Below are positions 28,618 to 37,087 of a DNA stretch of 61,489 bases, piece after piece. Each line of letters begins with the position of its first letter. Position 1 is the stretch's first letter. A program made the translations under genes and the position numbers. Source of the DNA: Massilia horti. Its GTDB lineage: Bacteria > Pseudomonadota > Gammaproteobacteria > Burkholderiales > Burkholderiaceae_D. The notes under the pieces were generated by a model. It saw only the letters and a list, made by a program, of their open reading frames with translations. It was not told the DNA's origin and did not search any database. The DNA is taken from positions 1-61,489 of the forward strand of contig NZ_SPUM01000036.1 of the NCBI RefSeq assembly GCF_004614195.1, given 5' to 3'.

Positions 28618-28895
28618 AAACTGCCCTGCTTGAAGGCAAAAAGCCTGCGAAGTTTGACAAGCACATCATCGGCAACCTGCTGCTCGACGCCGCCCCGGCC
28701 GACGAGGTGCGCGAGGAGAAGATGCTGATCGGTGTGCGCAACGAAGCCGGCGAAATCTACCGCCTGATCGGCGCTAGCAAGCTGAACAGCTTCATGAACG
28801 CGGTCGAGGAATTGTTCGACCTGGGCCTGGTGGACGAACTGCAACACATCGAGGAGCCGAAGGAAGGCTGCGACGCCATCTTCAGCGCGCCCTGA
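28614..28895 (+). CDS. Small conserved-looking protein of unknown function, coupled to the MarR gene
   Basis: A 93-residue acidic protein starting with TTG at 28614; an AAGGAA ribosome site lies 6 bases upstream, and the TTG overlaps the TGA of the MarR gene (TTGA), a coupled arrangement. No signal peptide or membrane segment is seen. The sequence has a hydrophobic, helix-rich middle (KHIIGNLLLDAAPADEVREEKMLIGVRNEAGEIYRLIG) and an acidic C-terminal part (VEELFDLGLVDELQHIEEPKEG). I do not recognise a family. Codon usage matches the neighbours, so it is likely a real gene that works with the MarR protein or shares its regulation. Confidence 0.7.
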   Translation: MKTALLEGKKPAKFDKHIIGNLLLDAAPADEVREEKMLIGVRNEAGEIYRLIGASKLNSFMNAVEELFDLGLVDELQHIEEPKEGCDAIFSAP

Positions 28896-28946
28896 GCCCT
28901 GTTGTAAAAATGCTTTTGGGAAAGCTTCCCGCTGGTCTGTCGGGGG

Positions 28947-28952
28947 TATAAT
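28947..28952 (+). promoter_or_regulatory. -10 box TATAAT six bases before the HDOD ATG
   Basis: TATAAT is followed by six bases and the ATG at 28959, the same geometry as at the marR-like gene. No ribosome site is seen, so a leaderless message is predicted. A 13-base dyad GGGAA-AGC-TTCCC (28918-28930) lies about where a -35 or operator would be. Confidence 0.5.
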
Positions 28953-28958
28953 TTTTCC

Positions 28959-29792
28959 ATGGACAGACTCGAAGCTCTCAAGCGCATTGCCGCCCAGGCG
29001 AATCGGGGCGAACTCACCTTCCCGACCAGCGTCGACGCCACGCTCAAGCTGCAGCGTGCGCTGACCGATCCCGGCTGCCACCTCGAAGCCGCGGCCCGGC
29101 TGGTGCAGGCCGAACCGCTGCTGGCGGCGCGCACCGTCGCGATCGCCAATTCGGTCACCTTCAACCGTGCCGGCATCGACGTCACCAACGTGCCGGCCGC
29201 CGTCCAGCGCGTCGGCTTTCGCACGCTGGGAGCGCTGGCCGCGGCCGTGATCGTGCGCCAGCTCGACAGCGGAATCACCGATCCGGATTTGCGCGCCAAG
29301 GCCGACCAGTTGTGGCAGCACTCGGCGCACGTGGCGGCGCTGGCGCAGCTGATCGCGCGCCGGGTCTCGCACGTGGACCCGGAAACGGCCATGTTCGCCG
29401 GCATCGTGCACGAGGTCGGCGGCTTTTACCTGCTCTCGCGCGCCGAGGAATACCCGGGCCTGCTCGACGGGGACCCGGCCGACTGGATCGAGCACGGCGA
29501 AGTGGCGATCGGGCGCGCGGTGCTGCGCAAGCTGGACGTGCCGGTGCCGGTGGCGGCGGCGATCGAGGCGCTGTGGAACGGCATGCGCGCGCTGCCGCCG
29601 GAAACCCTGGGCGACACGCTGCAACTGGCCGACGACCTGGCGCCGGAACGCTCGCCGCTGCACGAGCGGCCGGGCGCGACCGACATCCAGAGCGCCGCCA
29701 CGATCGATTTCGCGGTGGGCGACGGCACACTTTCGCGCCTGCTTGCGGACTCGGCGGAAGAGGTGCGCAGCCTGACCAGCGCGCTGCTGTAA
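28959..29792 (+). CDS. HDOD domain protein
   Basis: A 277-residue cytoplasmic protein, nearly all one HDOD domain (about 15-215): LTFPTSVDATLKLQRALTDPGCHLEAAARLVQAEPLLAARTVAIANSVTFNRAG, VPAAVQRVGFRTLGALAAAVIVRQL, LWQHSAHVAALAQLIARRV, ETAMFAGIVHEVGGFYLLSRAEEYP. The HD residues needed for phosphodiesterase activity are not evident, as is usual in HDOD proteins, which act as regulatory or scaffolding modules linked to cyclic-di-GMP and stress signalling. It is monocistronic, with its own -10 box immediately before the ATG. Confidence 0.85.
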   Translation: MDRLEALKRIAAQANRGELTFPTSVDATLKLQRALTDPGCHLEAAARLVQAEPLLAARTVAIANSVTFNRAGIDVTNVPAAVQRVGFRTLGALAAAVIVRQLDSGITDPDLRAKADQLWQHSAHVAALAQLIARRVSHVDPETAMFAGIVHEVGGFYLLSRAEEYPGLLDGDPADWIEHGEVAIGRAVLRKLDVPVPVAAAIEALWNGMRALPPETLGDTLQLADDLAPERSPLHERPGATDIQSAATIDFAVGDGTLSRLLADSAEEVRSLTSALL

Positions 29793-29834
29793 GCCGCTTT
29801 TTCGTCCCCGCGAGCCCTACAATTTGCAATTAAT

Positions 29835-29951
29835 CGTAGGGCGCGCGGCCGGCGAGGACCTGTGCGCACGCGGTTCGCGAAAGCAGCGTAGTGGCGCCGA
29901 AGCCGCAAGTCAGCAAGCGATGACCGCGTGCGCACAGGTGCGCACCCTACG
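29835..29951. repeat. Dispersed inverted repeat, copy C (~117 bp)
   Basis: Left arm begins CGTAGGGCGCGCGGCCGG and continues CGAGGACCTGTGCGCACGCGG; right arm is CCGCGTGCGCAC-AGGTGCGCACCCTACG ending at 29951. The left arm carries a GGCCGGCGAGG insert, also present in copy D. It lies between convergent genes. Confidence 0.8.
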
Positions 29952-29974
29952 ACGCCTCCGATACGCCGTACGAC

Positions 29975-30877
29975 TCACGGATGGCATTTCATGTTCAGCC
30001 GTTCCCACTCCCCCGGATCGCTCGCCAGCAGCGCGCGGCTCTTGTCCATGTCCTCGAACAGCGCGCACTCCGGCGCCACCGGCTGCTGCCCCGCTGGCAC
30101 GCTAGCGCCCGGACCCGGCACCACCAGCGCAGGCGGCAACCTGGTCGCCTCGAACAGGTTGACAACCTGATCCGCAGTAGTCGCCGCCGCCTGCTGCAGC
30201 CCCGCTTCAGTGGCGCGCAGCCGGGCCAGCATGTTGTCGGTCACCAGCTTGCCGATCGGGTTGGTCGCAAGCCGTCCTGCCGGTTCGCCTTTCTTGTTGA
30301 ACAGCAAGTCGTACATCAGCCAGTCCGGGTCGTCCTGTGGCCGCCCGTTGGCGGCGCTGCGGGTCAGCAGATTGCGCAGGAACGTGGCGCTGTCGCCCCA
30401 GGCCGCTTGTGCAACTTGCCACGGCTGCTCGTTCGCCAGCTGGCGTTGCTGCTCCAGTCTCGTCACCTGTGCGATCAGCTTCCCGGAATCGGCAAGCTTG
30501 CCTGCCATCAGCTGCGCGTCCTCCGCCTTCCCTTGCAGAAATCCGAGCAGCGGCGGCTTGACGCGCGCCTTGCAGGCATCGGCAATGGGGCCGATGGCCG
30601 GGATCAGTGCCGCGATGTTCAGGTGCAGGTCACGGCATGCCAGCCGGCTGCAGGGCCTGGCAGCGAGATAGTCGATTGCGCTCGTCGTTCCCTCATGCAG
30701 GCATTGCGCGTGCTGGTCCGACAGATCCTTCAGTAAGCGGGCATTCTGGCGGTTAATGGCAATGCAATCGCGCGCTGTTGGGTTGTCTGGCGGCTCGGCC
30801 AGCTTGCCTGGCTCCTGCGCGTACGCTTCCCAAGCCAGCAACACCAGCGGCAGCAGCCAGGAAATCCTGTGGCCCAT
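29975..30877 (-). CDS. Secreted protein of unknown function
   Basis: A 300-residue protein with an N-terminal Sec signal peptide (MGHRISWLLPLVLLAWEAYAQ, cleavage likely after AYA). The mature part is helix-rich, with Gln/Ala-rich stretches and scattered cysteines (ARDCIAIN, QHAQCLHEG, RPCSRLACRDL, ADACKARV, ECALFEDM) that could form disulfides in the periplasm. It ends eight bases short of the upstream lipoprotein gene, so the two are probably one transcript and one functional unit. No family is recognised. It is convergent with the HDOD gene across repeat copy C. Confidence 0.65.
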   Translation of the reverse strand: MGHRISWLLPLVLLAWEAYAQEPGKLAEPPDNPTARDCIAINRQNARLLKDLSDQHAQCLHEGTTSAIDYLAARPCSRLACRDLHLNIAALIPAIGPIADACKARVKPPLLGFLQGKAEDAQLMAGKLADSGKLIAQVTRLEQQRQLANEQPWQVAQAAWGDSATFLRNLLTRSAANGRPQDDPDWLMYDLLFNKKGEPAGRLATNPIGKLVTDNMLARLRATEAGLQQAAATTADQVVNLFEATRLPPALVVPGPGASVPAGQQPVAPECALFEDMDKSRALLASDPGEWERLNMKCHP

Positions 30878-30884
30878 GCCTGCC

Positions 30885-32405
30885 TCACTTATCCGCCATG
30901 CAAGCGAACGCCACCGCCGATTCGGCCGTGCCGACAGCCTTGTAGTAGCTCAGCACATATCCGCTCGCGCACTCTTGCGGCACACCGCCGGTGGCCATGT
31001 CATAGCTGCCGCTTTCCAGCTCGGCAATGATCTTGCCGGGGTCGCCGGAAGCCTGGCGGATGCAGCCTGTCGCATCGTTGCGCTCGGTTTCCGCCTGTCG
31101 CGCCAGCGTCAGCGCATCGTCCACGATCCGGGCCGGGTCGACACCCGACTGGGTCGCCGCGTCGAAATCCGCGCGCAAGTCTTCCAGTAGTACCTTGTCG
31201 CGCGCACCCTGCAGGACCGGGTTGTTATATTGGGGCAGCTTGTCCTTGAGATAGGCGAGCGACACCGGGCATTGCCCCGCCGTTGGCGCCTGCTGCCCCG
31301 GCGCGCTCGGCTGGACCTTGACGGCGGACGGGACCGCGACAACAGCCTGCCCCCTGCCCGCTTTCCCGGCCGCGCCGGCTTGGTCGGATGGCGGCGCCTC
31401 AGCGAAGATGTCGCCGCTGCGCTCGTGAGCAGTGGTGGCAGGCCCGGCCGGCTTTTCGGGATGCGGCCACAAGGAGGCACCGAACGAGAAGATCGGTGCG
31501 GGATTGGGCACCCCGGCCGCAGCCGTCAGGCCGGACAGCAATACGCCGGCCAGCATGCCCAGCCCCTCATGAGAGGCGTGCGACTGTTCCTTTCCCTTTG
31601 CCGGCTCCTGCAGCCTGCTGGCGTAGAACCTGGCGGACTCCCTGGCGGACACCATTCCCCGCTTGAAAAAGTCATCGTGCTGGACCAGCCCGGTCGTCCT
31701 CGACAGCTCGAGGGCCTTGGCGTAGATATCGGCCTCCGCGTAAAACTGCTGGATGCGCCATTGCTTTCCTTCAAAGGAGGCAGGGGGCGGAGCATTCTTC
31801 AAGCCGGCCTCCCATTGCGAATGGGCGAGCGCGAATGGATTCATCACCCGCTCCTGGAACGCCGCCTCCTTCACGTACGCCTCATCCATGCCACGCCGCT
31901 TGAGCTGCCCCAGGTAAATGCGCGCGATCGCGCCGTAGGGAAAGTGATCGTATTGCTGGCGCAGAATCGGCAGGCTGTGCGGCGCGTCGGGATCGTTCAA
32001 CGCGGCGGCGCCGCGGTACTGGTCCAAGTAGATGTCGCACGGCGAGGCGCGCTTCTCCGGCTTTTCGCTCAGACAAGATTTATACGCGGCGCGGTATGCG
32101 TCGCCCGCCTCGGCAAACTGCTCGCGCCTGAAGTAGAACGTTCCCTTGACGTTGTCCAGTTGGGTACGGCAACTGGCGTCGCAATCGGACGCCGGGTAAA
32201 TGCTGTCGATCTGGCGTAGCGCGGTGTCGGGATTGCCAAGATCGACCGCATCGAGCCGCTTGCTCCATTCCGGCAGCCCGGCGCTTGCGCATCCGGCCAG
32301 CGCGACCACAACGACCAGCGCCATCAAGAAGCAAGCGCAGCGAAACGTGATCCGGGGCTCCATGTTGATGAGCAGGCATGCCGCGTGATCGGGGACCGGC
32401 GGCAC
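30885..32405 (-). CDS. Putative lipoprotein with N-terminal tetratricopeptide-like region
   Basis: A protein of up to 506 residues. Two starts are possible: GTG at 32405 with AGGA upstream, or ATG at 32363 giving MEPRITFRCACF and the same lipobox LAGC. Either way the mature protein is a lipoprotein. The first ~250 residues look like helical TPR-type repeats (GNPDTALRQIDSIYPASDC, TFYFRREQFAEAGDAYRAAYKSC, GAIARIYLGQLKRRGMDEAYVKEAAF), followed by a glycine/alanine-rich membrane-like stretch (GMLAGVLLSGLTAAAG), a Pro/Ala-rich linker and a C-terminal domain with several cysteines. The downstream gene encodes a second secreted Cys-containing protein and probably partners with it. No function recognised. 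Confidence 0.65.
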   Translation of the reverse strand: MPPVPDHAACLLINMEPRITFRCACFLMALVVVVALAGCASAGLPEWSKRLDAVDLGNPDTALRQIDSIYPASDCDASCRTQLDNVKGTFYFRREQFAEAGDAYRAAYKSCLSEKPEKRASPCDIYLDQYRGAAALNDPDAPHSLPILRQQYDHFPYGAIARIYLGQLKRRGMDEAYVKEAAFQERVMNPFALAHSQWEAGLKNAPPPASFEGKQWRIQQFYAEADIYAKALELSRTTGLVQHDDFFKRGMVSARESARFYASRLQEPAKGKEQSHASHEGLGMLAGVLLSGLTAAAGVPNPAPIFSFGASLWPHPEKPAGPATTAHERSGDIFAEAPPSDQAGAAGKAGRGQAVVAVPSAVKVQPSAPGQQAPTAGQCPVSLAYLKDKLPQYNNPVLQGARDKVLLEDLRADFDAATQSGVDPARIVDDALTLARQAETERNDATGCIRQASGDPGKIIAELESGSYDMATGGVPQECASGYVLSYYKAVGTAESAVAFACMADK

Positions 32406-32715
32406 AGGTCCTAAAAGATGACAAGGTAACGCCGCGGGGACTCTTGACTATCACCTGCCGCTTGCGCCACCTCAAGCCGCATCACATTTGGCAGCGCAAA
32501 GGTGTTAATAAGCAGTTGACCCAAAGCGCGCAAGATCCCCTTCAGTTGGTGACATTGCAAGGCGAGCGTAAGACCGGTGCGACTTCGCCGCTGCCCCAAC
32601 GATAGGGCTACGACGTAATCGAAAGGAAGGAGATGGAAAATTTATATAGATTGTTGCTAATGGTTAATAAAAAATGCTAACTTAAGAGCGTTGAACAATC
32701 TTTAAGGAGATAGAG
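32406..32715. other. Intergenic region without a recognisable gene
   Basis: About 310 bases between the lipoprotein gene and the zinc-ribbon gene. The part near 32635-32700 is strongly AT-rich and is probably the promoter of the zinc-ribbon gene. No hairpin terminator or RNA gene was recognised. Confidence 0.5.
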
Positions 32716-33102
32716 TTGGCTCTTACGAAATGTCACGAATGTGGCGCAAGCGTCAGCACTGATTCGAACAAGTGCCCCCAGTGTGGTGCAATCGTGAAAT
32801 CCAAACAGAACACTATAGCTGCCATCATCGGAGTGATTGCTGCAGGCTATTTCGGCTGGTTCTACATCGGCGGGGGACTGGAAAAGCAAGCTGCAATAGA
32901 CATGCGAAAGATTGAGAACCAAGTTGCGGACGATTCAGTGAAACAGTATCGGATTGCCAAAGAGAGTGGAACGATGATGGACAGATGCGTTCATGCAGGC
33001 ATGGTTAGCGCAGCATTTATCCAAGCCCAAGACCAAGGAAACTACGCGAAGTGGAAGCAAATCGAGAGTGAGGATTGCAAAGCGGCCGGGCTTGAGAGGT
33101 AA
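32716..33102 (+). CDS. Small zinc-ribbon membrane protein
   Basis: A 128-residue protein starting with TTG at 32716, five bases after a strong ribosome site AAGGAGA; there is no ATG alternative that keeps the zinc ribbon. The N-terminus has a zinc ribbon, CHEC (Cys6, Cys9) and CPQC (Cys20, Cys23), followed by a single membrane segment (about 33-52, TIAAIIGVIAAGYFGWFYIGG) and a hydrophilic C-terminal part with two more cysteines. Orientation is probably zinc ribbon inside, tail in the periplasm. The base composition is more AT-rich than its neighbours, and the next sequence is a decayed gene, so this stretch may be horizontally acquired. Function unknown. Confidence 0.7.
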   Translation: MALTKCHECGASVSTDSNKCPQCGAIVKSKQNTIAAIIGVIAAGYFGWFYIGGGLEKQAAIDMRKIENQVADDSVKQYRIAKESGTMMDRCVHAGMVSAAFIQAQDQGNYAKWKQIESEDCKAAGLER

Positions 33103-33137
33103 CCGCATAACCTGGCCCCCCGACACTTTTGGCGGCA

Positions 33138-33776
33138 GTGGAATTATTTGCCGACCAAGGGTGTTTGAGCGATCTTTTTGGCAAGTCCGTCAAGACCATC
33201 ACGAGCATGTCCAGAACGTTTTTGCTGAAAAAGAGCTAGACGAAAAAGCAACTATCCGGAATTTCCGGATAGTTCGTCAGGAGGGAGCAAGACAAGTGAC
33301 TCGCGACGTTGAGCATTGTAGTCTCGACGTCATTATTTCTGTCGGATATCGCGTCAAGTCGCAGCAAGGCACTCGATTTCGTATCTGGGCGACAAGGACG
33401 CTCAAAGAGCACCTTGTCAAGGGGTACACAATCAACCAGCGACGACTGGCCGAAAGACGCGCTTGCAGCGCTGCTGGGAAACCTGGAGCAATGGGTGGTT
33501 GGCGCTCCGGCCTAGCCGACTGTGAAATCCAAGGCGGCGCATCTGCTGTATTTCGTCATCAAGGACCACCCGCTGTCAGATGGAAACAAGCGCGCAGGCT
33601 CCTGACTGTTTCTCTACTTTCTGGAACAGAATCGCGCACTCCTGCACGCGGACGGAACGCCTAAGCTCAACGATGTCGGGATGGCGGCGCTTGCGCTGCT
33701 GGTGGCAGAGTCCGCTCCCTCTGCAAAGGAAACTGTAATCCGGCTCACTATGAACATGCTCTCAGAGCCTGTGTAA
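33138..33776 (+). pseudogene. Decayed RhuM/Fic (virulence-RhuM family) gene
   Basis: Pieces of one protein in different frames: VELFADQG...LSDLFGKSVKTIT (from 33138), then after a one-base loss EHVQNVFAEKELDEKATIRNFRI and SLDVIISVGYRVKSQQGTRFRIWATRTLKEHLVKGYTINQRRLAER, then ALAALLGNLEQWVVGAPA ending in TAG (33513-33515), then VKSKAAHLLYFVIKDHPLSDGNKRAGS ending in TGA (33603-33605), then LFLYFLEQNRALLHADGTPKLNDVGMAALALLVAESAPSAKETVIRLTMNMLS to a TAA at 33776. The HPLSDGNKR piece is the Fic motif. At least two frameshifts or an internal deletion and two in-frame stops show it is dead. Intact relatives are Fic/Doc-type proteins often found on mobile DNA. Confidence 0.85.
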
Positions 33777-34099
33777 ATTCTCAAGCCGCCGCGCAATGCA
33801 ACTGGCACAACTGATTGATTTCGCTAGATTTGGGCCACCTGCTTATTAACACCCCCCGACCAAAAAAAATGCCCGCTCTGGGGAACGGGCAAAGTCCAAA
33901 ACTAGGGATGTCCTGAAAGAGACAGTTCCACTATACGGCCCCGGCCTCCCGGCGCTCTGTGCGTTAACTCACATAAGACAATATTTTTCAAAGTTTCTTC
34001 GAAAATATTGCGCAATGCCAAGGGTGATTGCCTGAGTTGAACTTTACGCTTGGCGAGCCCAACCGCTTCACGGCTGCGCATCGCCAGGCGATCTGGGGA
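33777..34099. other. Intergenic region between the Fic pseudogene and secF
   Basis: No gene seen. It holds the secDF terminator (33862-33891) and a short AT-rich patch. The word TTATTAACACC at 33844 recalls a similar stretch near 32508, but no insertion-sequence end could be defined. Confidence 0.5.
33862..33891 (-). terminator. Rho-independent terminator of the yajC-secD-secF transcript
   Basis: On the minus strand TGCCCG-TTCCCCAGAG-CGGGCA is followed by a run of eight T. It lies about 210 bases past the secF stop codon and is the only good terminator in the gap. Confidence 0.8.
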
Positions 34100-35119
34100 T
34101 CAGACGACGGCGCCGTCCGTTTCGTCACGCTCCTTGGCCGGCTTGACCAGGTCTTCACGCTTGACGCCCAGCCACATCGCGATCGCCGCCGCCACGAACA
34201 CCGACGAGTAGATACCGAACAGAATGCCGATGGTCAGCGCAATCGCGAAGTAGTGCAGCGTCATGCCGCCGAAGAACAGCATCGACAGCACCATCATCTC
34301 GGTACAGCCGTGGGTGATGATGGTACGCGACATCGTGCTCGTGATCGCATGGTCGATGACTTCGGTCACGCTCATCTTGCGCTGCTTGCGGAAGGTTTCG
34401 CGGATCCGGTCGAAGATCACGACCGATTCGTTGACCGAATAGCCCAGCACCGCCAGCACCGCGGCCAGCACGGTCAGCGAGAACTCCCACTGGAAGAACG
34501 CGAAAAAGCCAAGGATGATCACCACGTCGTGCATGTTGGCGAAGATGGCCGCGACCGCGAACTTCCATTCGAAGCGCACGGCCAGGTAGATCATCACGCC
34601 CACCACCACCATGAGCAGCGCGTTCAAGCCGTTCTGCGCCAGTTCCTCGCCCACCTGCGGCCCGACGAATTCCACCCGCTGCAGCCCCACCAGCTCGGCG
34701 CCGGCCGCGTTCACGCAACTGGCGTGCGCCACATCCTCGCCCTTGGCGTTGGTCTCGTGGACCTGCTTGGGCGTGCCGTTCTCGGCCGCGCACAGCGCGT
34801 TAAACACGGTCGCCGAGCTGTTCGCGCCCAGGTCGTGGCGCGTCGGCAGGCGCAGCATCACGTCCTGCGCGGTGCCGAAGCTCGACACCTCAGGCTGCTC
34901 GAAGCCGAGCTTTTCCAGCGAGTGGCGAATCTTTTCCTGATCGGCCGCGTGCGGATAGCGCAGCTCCATCACAGTGCCGCCGGTGAACTCGACCGAGTAA
35001 TGCAGGCCCTTGGTCACCAGGAAGAACACCGCGGCCACGAAGGTCAGCGCCGAAATCACGTTGAACACCAACGCGTAGCGCATGAACGGGATGTCCCGCT
35101 TGATCTTGAAAAATTCCAT
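34100..35119 (-). CDS. secF: Protein translocase subunit SecF
   Basis: A 339-residue inner-membrane protein that works with SecD to pull proteins across the membrane with the proton gradient. Six membrane segments are visible: one near the N-terminus (YALVFNVISALTFVAAVFFLV), then a periplasmic domain starting HYSVEFTGGTVMELRYP, then five in the C-terminal half with the conserved LGYSVNESVVIFDRIRE and TSTMSRTIITHGCTEMMVLSMLFFGG. The gene is 18 bases from secD. Confidence 0.97.
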   Translation of the reverse strand: MEFFKIKRDIPFMRYALVFNVISALTFVAAVFFLVTKGLHYSVEFTGGTVMELRYPHAADQEKIRHSLEKLGFEQPEVSSFGTAQDVMLRLPTRHDLGANSSATVFNALCAAENGTPKQVHETNAKGEDVAHASCVNAAGAELVGLQRVEFVGPQVGEELAQNGLNALLMVVVGVMIYLAVRFEWKFAVAAIFANMHDVVIILGFFAFFQWEFSLTVLAAVLAVLGYSVNESVVIFDRIRETFRKQRKMSVTEVIDHAITSTMSRTIITHGCTEMMVLSMLFFGGMTLHYFAIALTIGILFGIYSSVFVAAAIAMWLGVKREDLVKPAKERDETDGAVV

Positions 35120-35137
35120 CTCTATTCCCGATTCAGG

Positions 35138-37036
35138 TTATTTCTTCGCAACCGCCGACTTGCCGCCGGGCGGGGTGAGACCCTGCGTCCAGACGGTACC
35201 GATGGAGATCTTGCTCAGCTTCTTCTTGCGGCCGTACCACAGGTTGACCACACCGCGCGAAACGAAGACGGCCGAGAACATCGAGGTGAGGATGCCCAGG
35301 CAGTGCACAATCGCAAAGCCACGCACCGGACCGGAGCCAAACACCAAGAGGGCCAGGCCGACGATCAGGGTGGTGACGTTCGAGTCGAGAATGGTGGCCC
35401 ACGCGCGCTCGAAACCGGCGGCGATCGCCGCTTGCGGCGCATGGCCGGCACGCAACTCCTCGCGGATCCGCTCGTTGATCAGCACGTTCGCATCGATCGC
35501 CATACCCAGCGCCAGCGCGATTGCGGCAATACCCGGCAGCGTCAGCGTCGCCTGCAGCCGCGACAGCAGCGCCAGCAGGAACAGCAGGTTGCAGGCCAGC
35601 GCGAGCACGCTGAAGAAACCGAACAGATGGTAGTAGATGATCATGAAGACCGCGATCGCGATGAAGCCGTACACGGTCGAGTGCAGGCCGCGCGCGATGT
35701 TCTCAGCGCCCAGCTGCGGACCGACCACGCGCTCCTCGACGAACTCCATCGGCGCCGACAGCGCGCCCGAGCGCAGCAGCAGCGCCAGCTCGTTGGCGCG
35801 GTCGATCGCGCCCATGTTAGTGATCTGGAAGGTCGAACCCAGCTCGCTCTGGATCACCGGCGCCGACAGCACCTGGTACTTGCCCTTTTCCTTGAGCAGG
35901 ATCGCCATGCGCTTGCCGACGTTGTCGCGGGTCGCCTGGCGCATCTTGCGGCCGCCGTCACCGTTCAGGTCGATGGACACGGCCGGCTGCTGGTTCTGGT
36001 CGAAGGCGGCCACCGCGCTCGAGATGTAGTCGCCGGTCAGGATCACGTCCTTGGACACGACCACCGGCGCGCCCGGGCCATTGGTCATCAGCTCGGAGTT
36101 GTACGGGATCTGGGCCGTCGTCTCGGTGCCCGGCACGACCGTCGGGTCGACCATGCGCAGCTCCAGCGTCGCGGTGCGGCCGATGATGTCCTTGGCGCGC
36201 GCCACGTCCTGCACGCCCGGCAGCTCGACCACGATGCGGTCAGCGCCCTGCTGCTGGATGATCGGCTCGGACACGCCCAGTTCGTTGATGCGCTTGGACA
36301 GGGTGGCGATGTTCTGCTTGACGCCGTCCTCCACCGTGCGCTTGAGCGCATCCGGCTTGAGGGTGACGATCAGCTTCAGTTCGTTGTCTTCGGCGGGGGC
36401 GTCCGCGAACGCCAGGTCGGCATACTGGTTGGCCAGCACGCTGCGCGCCTGATCGCGGGTTTGCGCGTCGCGGAACTTGATTTCCACGGCGTCGCCCACG
36501 CGCTCGATGCCGGCGTGGCGCACGTTCTTGTCGCGCAGGATCGAGCGTGCGCTGGACAGGATGCCCTTGATCTTGGTATCCAGCGTGGCCTTGGCGTCGA
36601 CCTGCAGCAGGAAGTGCACGCCGCCGCGCAGGTCCAGGCCCAGGTTCATCGGCAACGCGCGCAGCACCTCCATCCACCTCGGGATGTTCGTCGCCAGGTT
36701 GACGGTGACGATGTAATCCGGGTCGGTGGGGTCGCGGTTCAGGTCGCGCTCCAGCGCCAGCTTGGCCTTGAACTGTTCGTCGGTCGTGGCGAAGCGTGCC
36801 TGCACCGATGTGCTGTTCTCGTTGCCTTCCATGGCAACAGTAGTGGCGGGAACGCCGTCACGCTTGAGCGCCTCCTCAACCTGGGTGGCGGTGTCGCTGT
36901 TGACCTTGACCGTCGACTTGCCAGATGTGACCAGCAGCGCCGGCGACTCGCCAAAGTAGTTGGGCGCCGTGTACAGCAGGCCGAGCAGGACCGTGACCAC
37001 GATCAGTATATATTTCCAGACGGGATAGCGATTCAT
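35138..37036 (-). CDS. secD: Protein translocase subunit SecD
   Basis: The ATG at 37036 gives MNRYPVWKYILIVVTVLLGLLYTAPNYFGESPA, the usual start; the frame upstream runs into yajC and is not used. The 632-residue protein has an N-terminal membrane segment, the large periplasmic P1 domain (GLDLRGGVHFLLQVD, the INELGVSEPIIQQQGADRIVVELPGVQD block) and five C-terminal membrane segments with NIARGLHSTVYGFIAIAVFMIIYY, ATLTLPGIAAIALALGMAIDANVLINERIREELR and VTTLIVGLALLVFGSGPVRGFAIVHCLGILTSMFSAV. It partners SecF. Confidence 0.97.
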   Translation of the reverse strand: MNRYPVWKYILIVVTVLLGLLYTAPNYFGESPALLVTSGKSTVKVNSDTATQVEEALKRDGVPATTVAMEGNENSTSVQARFATTDEQFKAKLALERDLNRDPTDPDYIVTVNLATNIPRWMEVLRALPMNLGLDLRGGVHFLLQVDAKATLDTKIKGILSSARSILRDKNVRHAGIERVGDAVEIKFRDAQTRDQARSVLANQYADLAFADAPAEDNELKLIVTLKPDALKRTVEDGVKQNIATLSKRINELGVSEPIIQQQGADRIVVELPGVQDVARAKDIIGRTATLELRMVDPTVVPGTETTAQIPYNSELMTNGPGAPVVVSKDVILTGDYISSAVAAFDQNQQPAVSIDLNGDGGRKMRQATRDNVGKRMAILLKEKGKYQVLSAPVIQSELGSTFQITNMGAIDRANELALLLRSGALSAPMEFVEERVVGPQLGAENIARGLHSTVYGFIAIAVFMIIYYHLFGFFSVLALACNLLFLLALLSRLQATLTLPGIAAIALALGMAIDANVLINERIREELRAGHAPQAAIAAGFERAWATILDSNVTTLIVGLALLVFGSGPVRGFAIVHCLGILTSMFSAVFVSRGVVNLWYGRKKKLSKISIGTVWTQGLTPPGGKSAVAKK

Positions 37037-37087
37037 AGTGTTCCAGCAATCTAGTTGAGCAGCATGCGGCCACGCGGGCCGCACGGC

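Noticed and set aside
32993..33664. The open frame covering the middle of the RhuM-like region as a real gene
   Set aside because: It starts inside the zinc-ribbon gene and its C-terminal part is out of frame with the Fic core, which carries stops.
34028..37054. A 1008-codon open frame opposite secD and secF
   Set aside because: The reverse strand encodes well-conserved SecD and SecF; the antisense product is low-complexity and Arg/His-rich.
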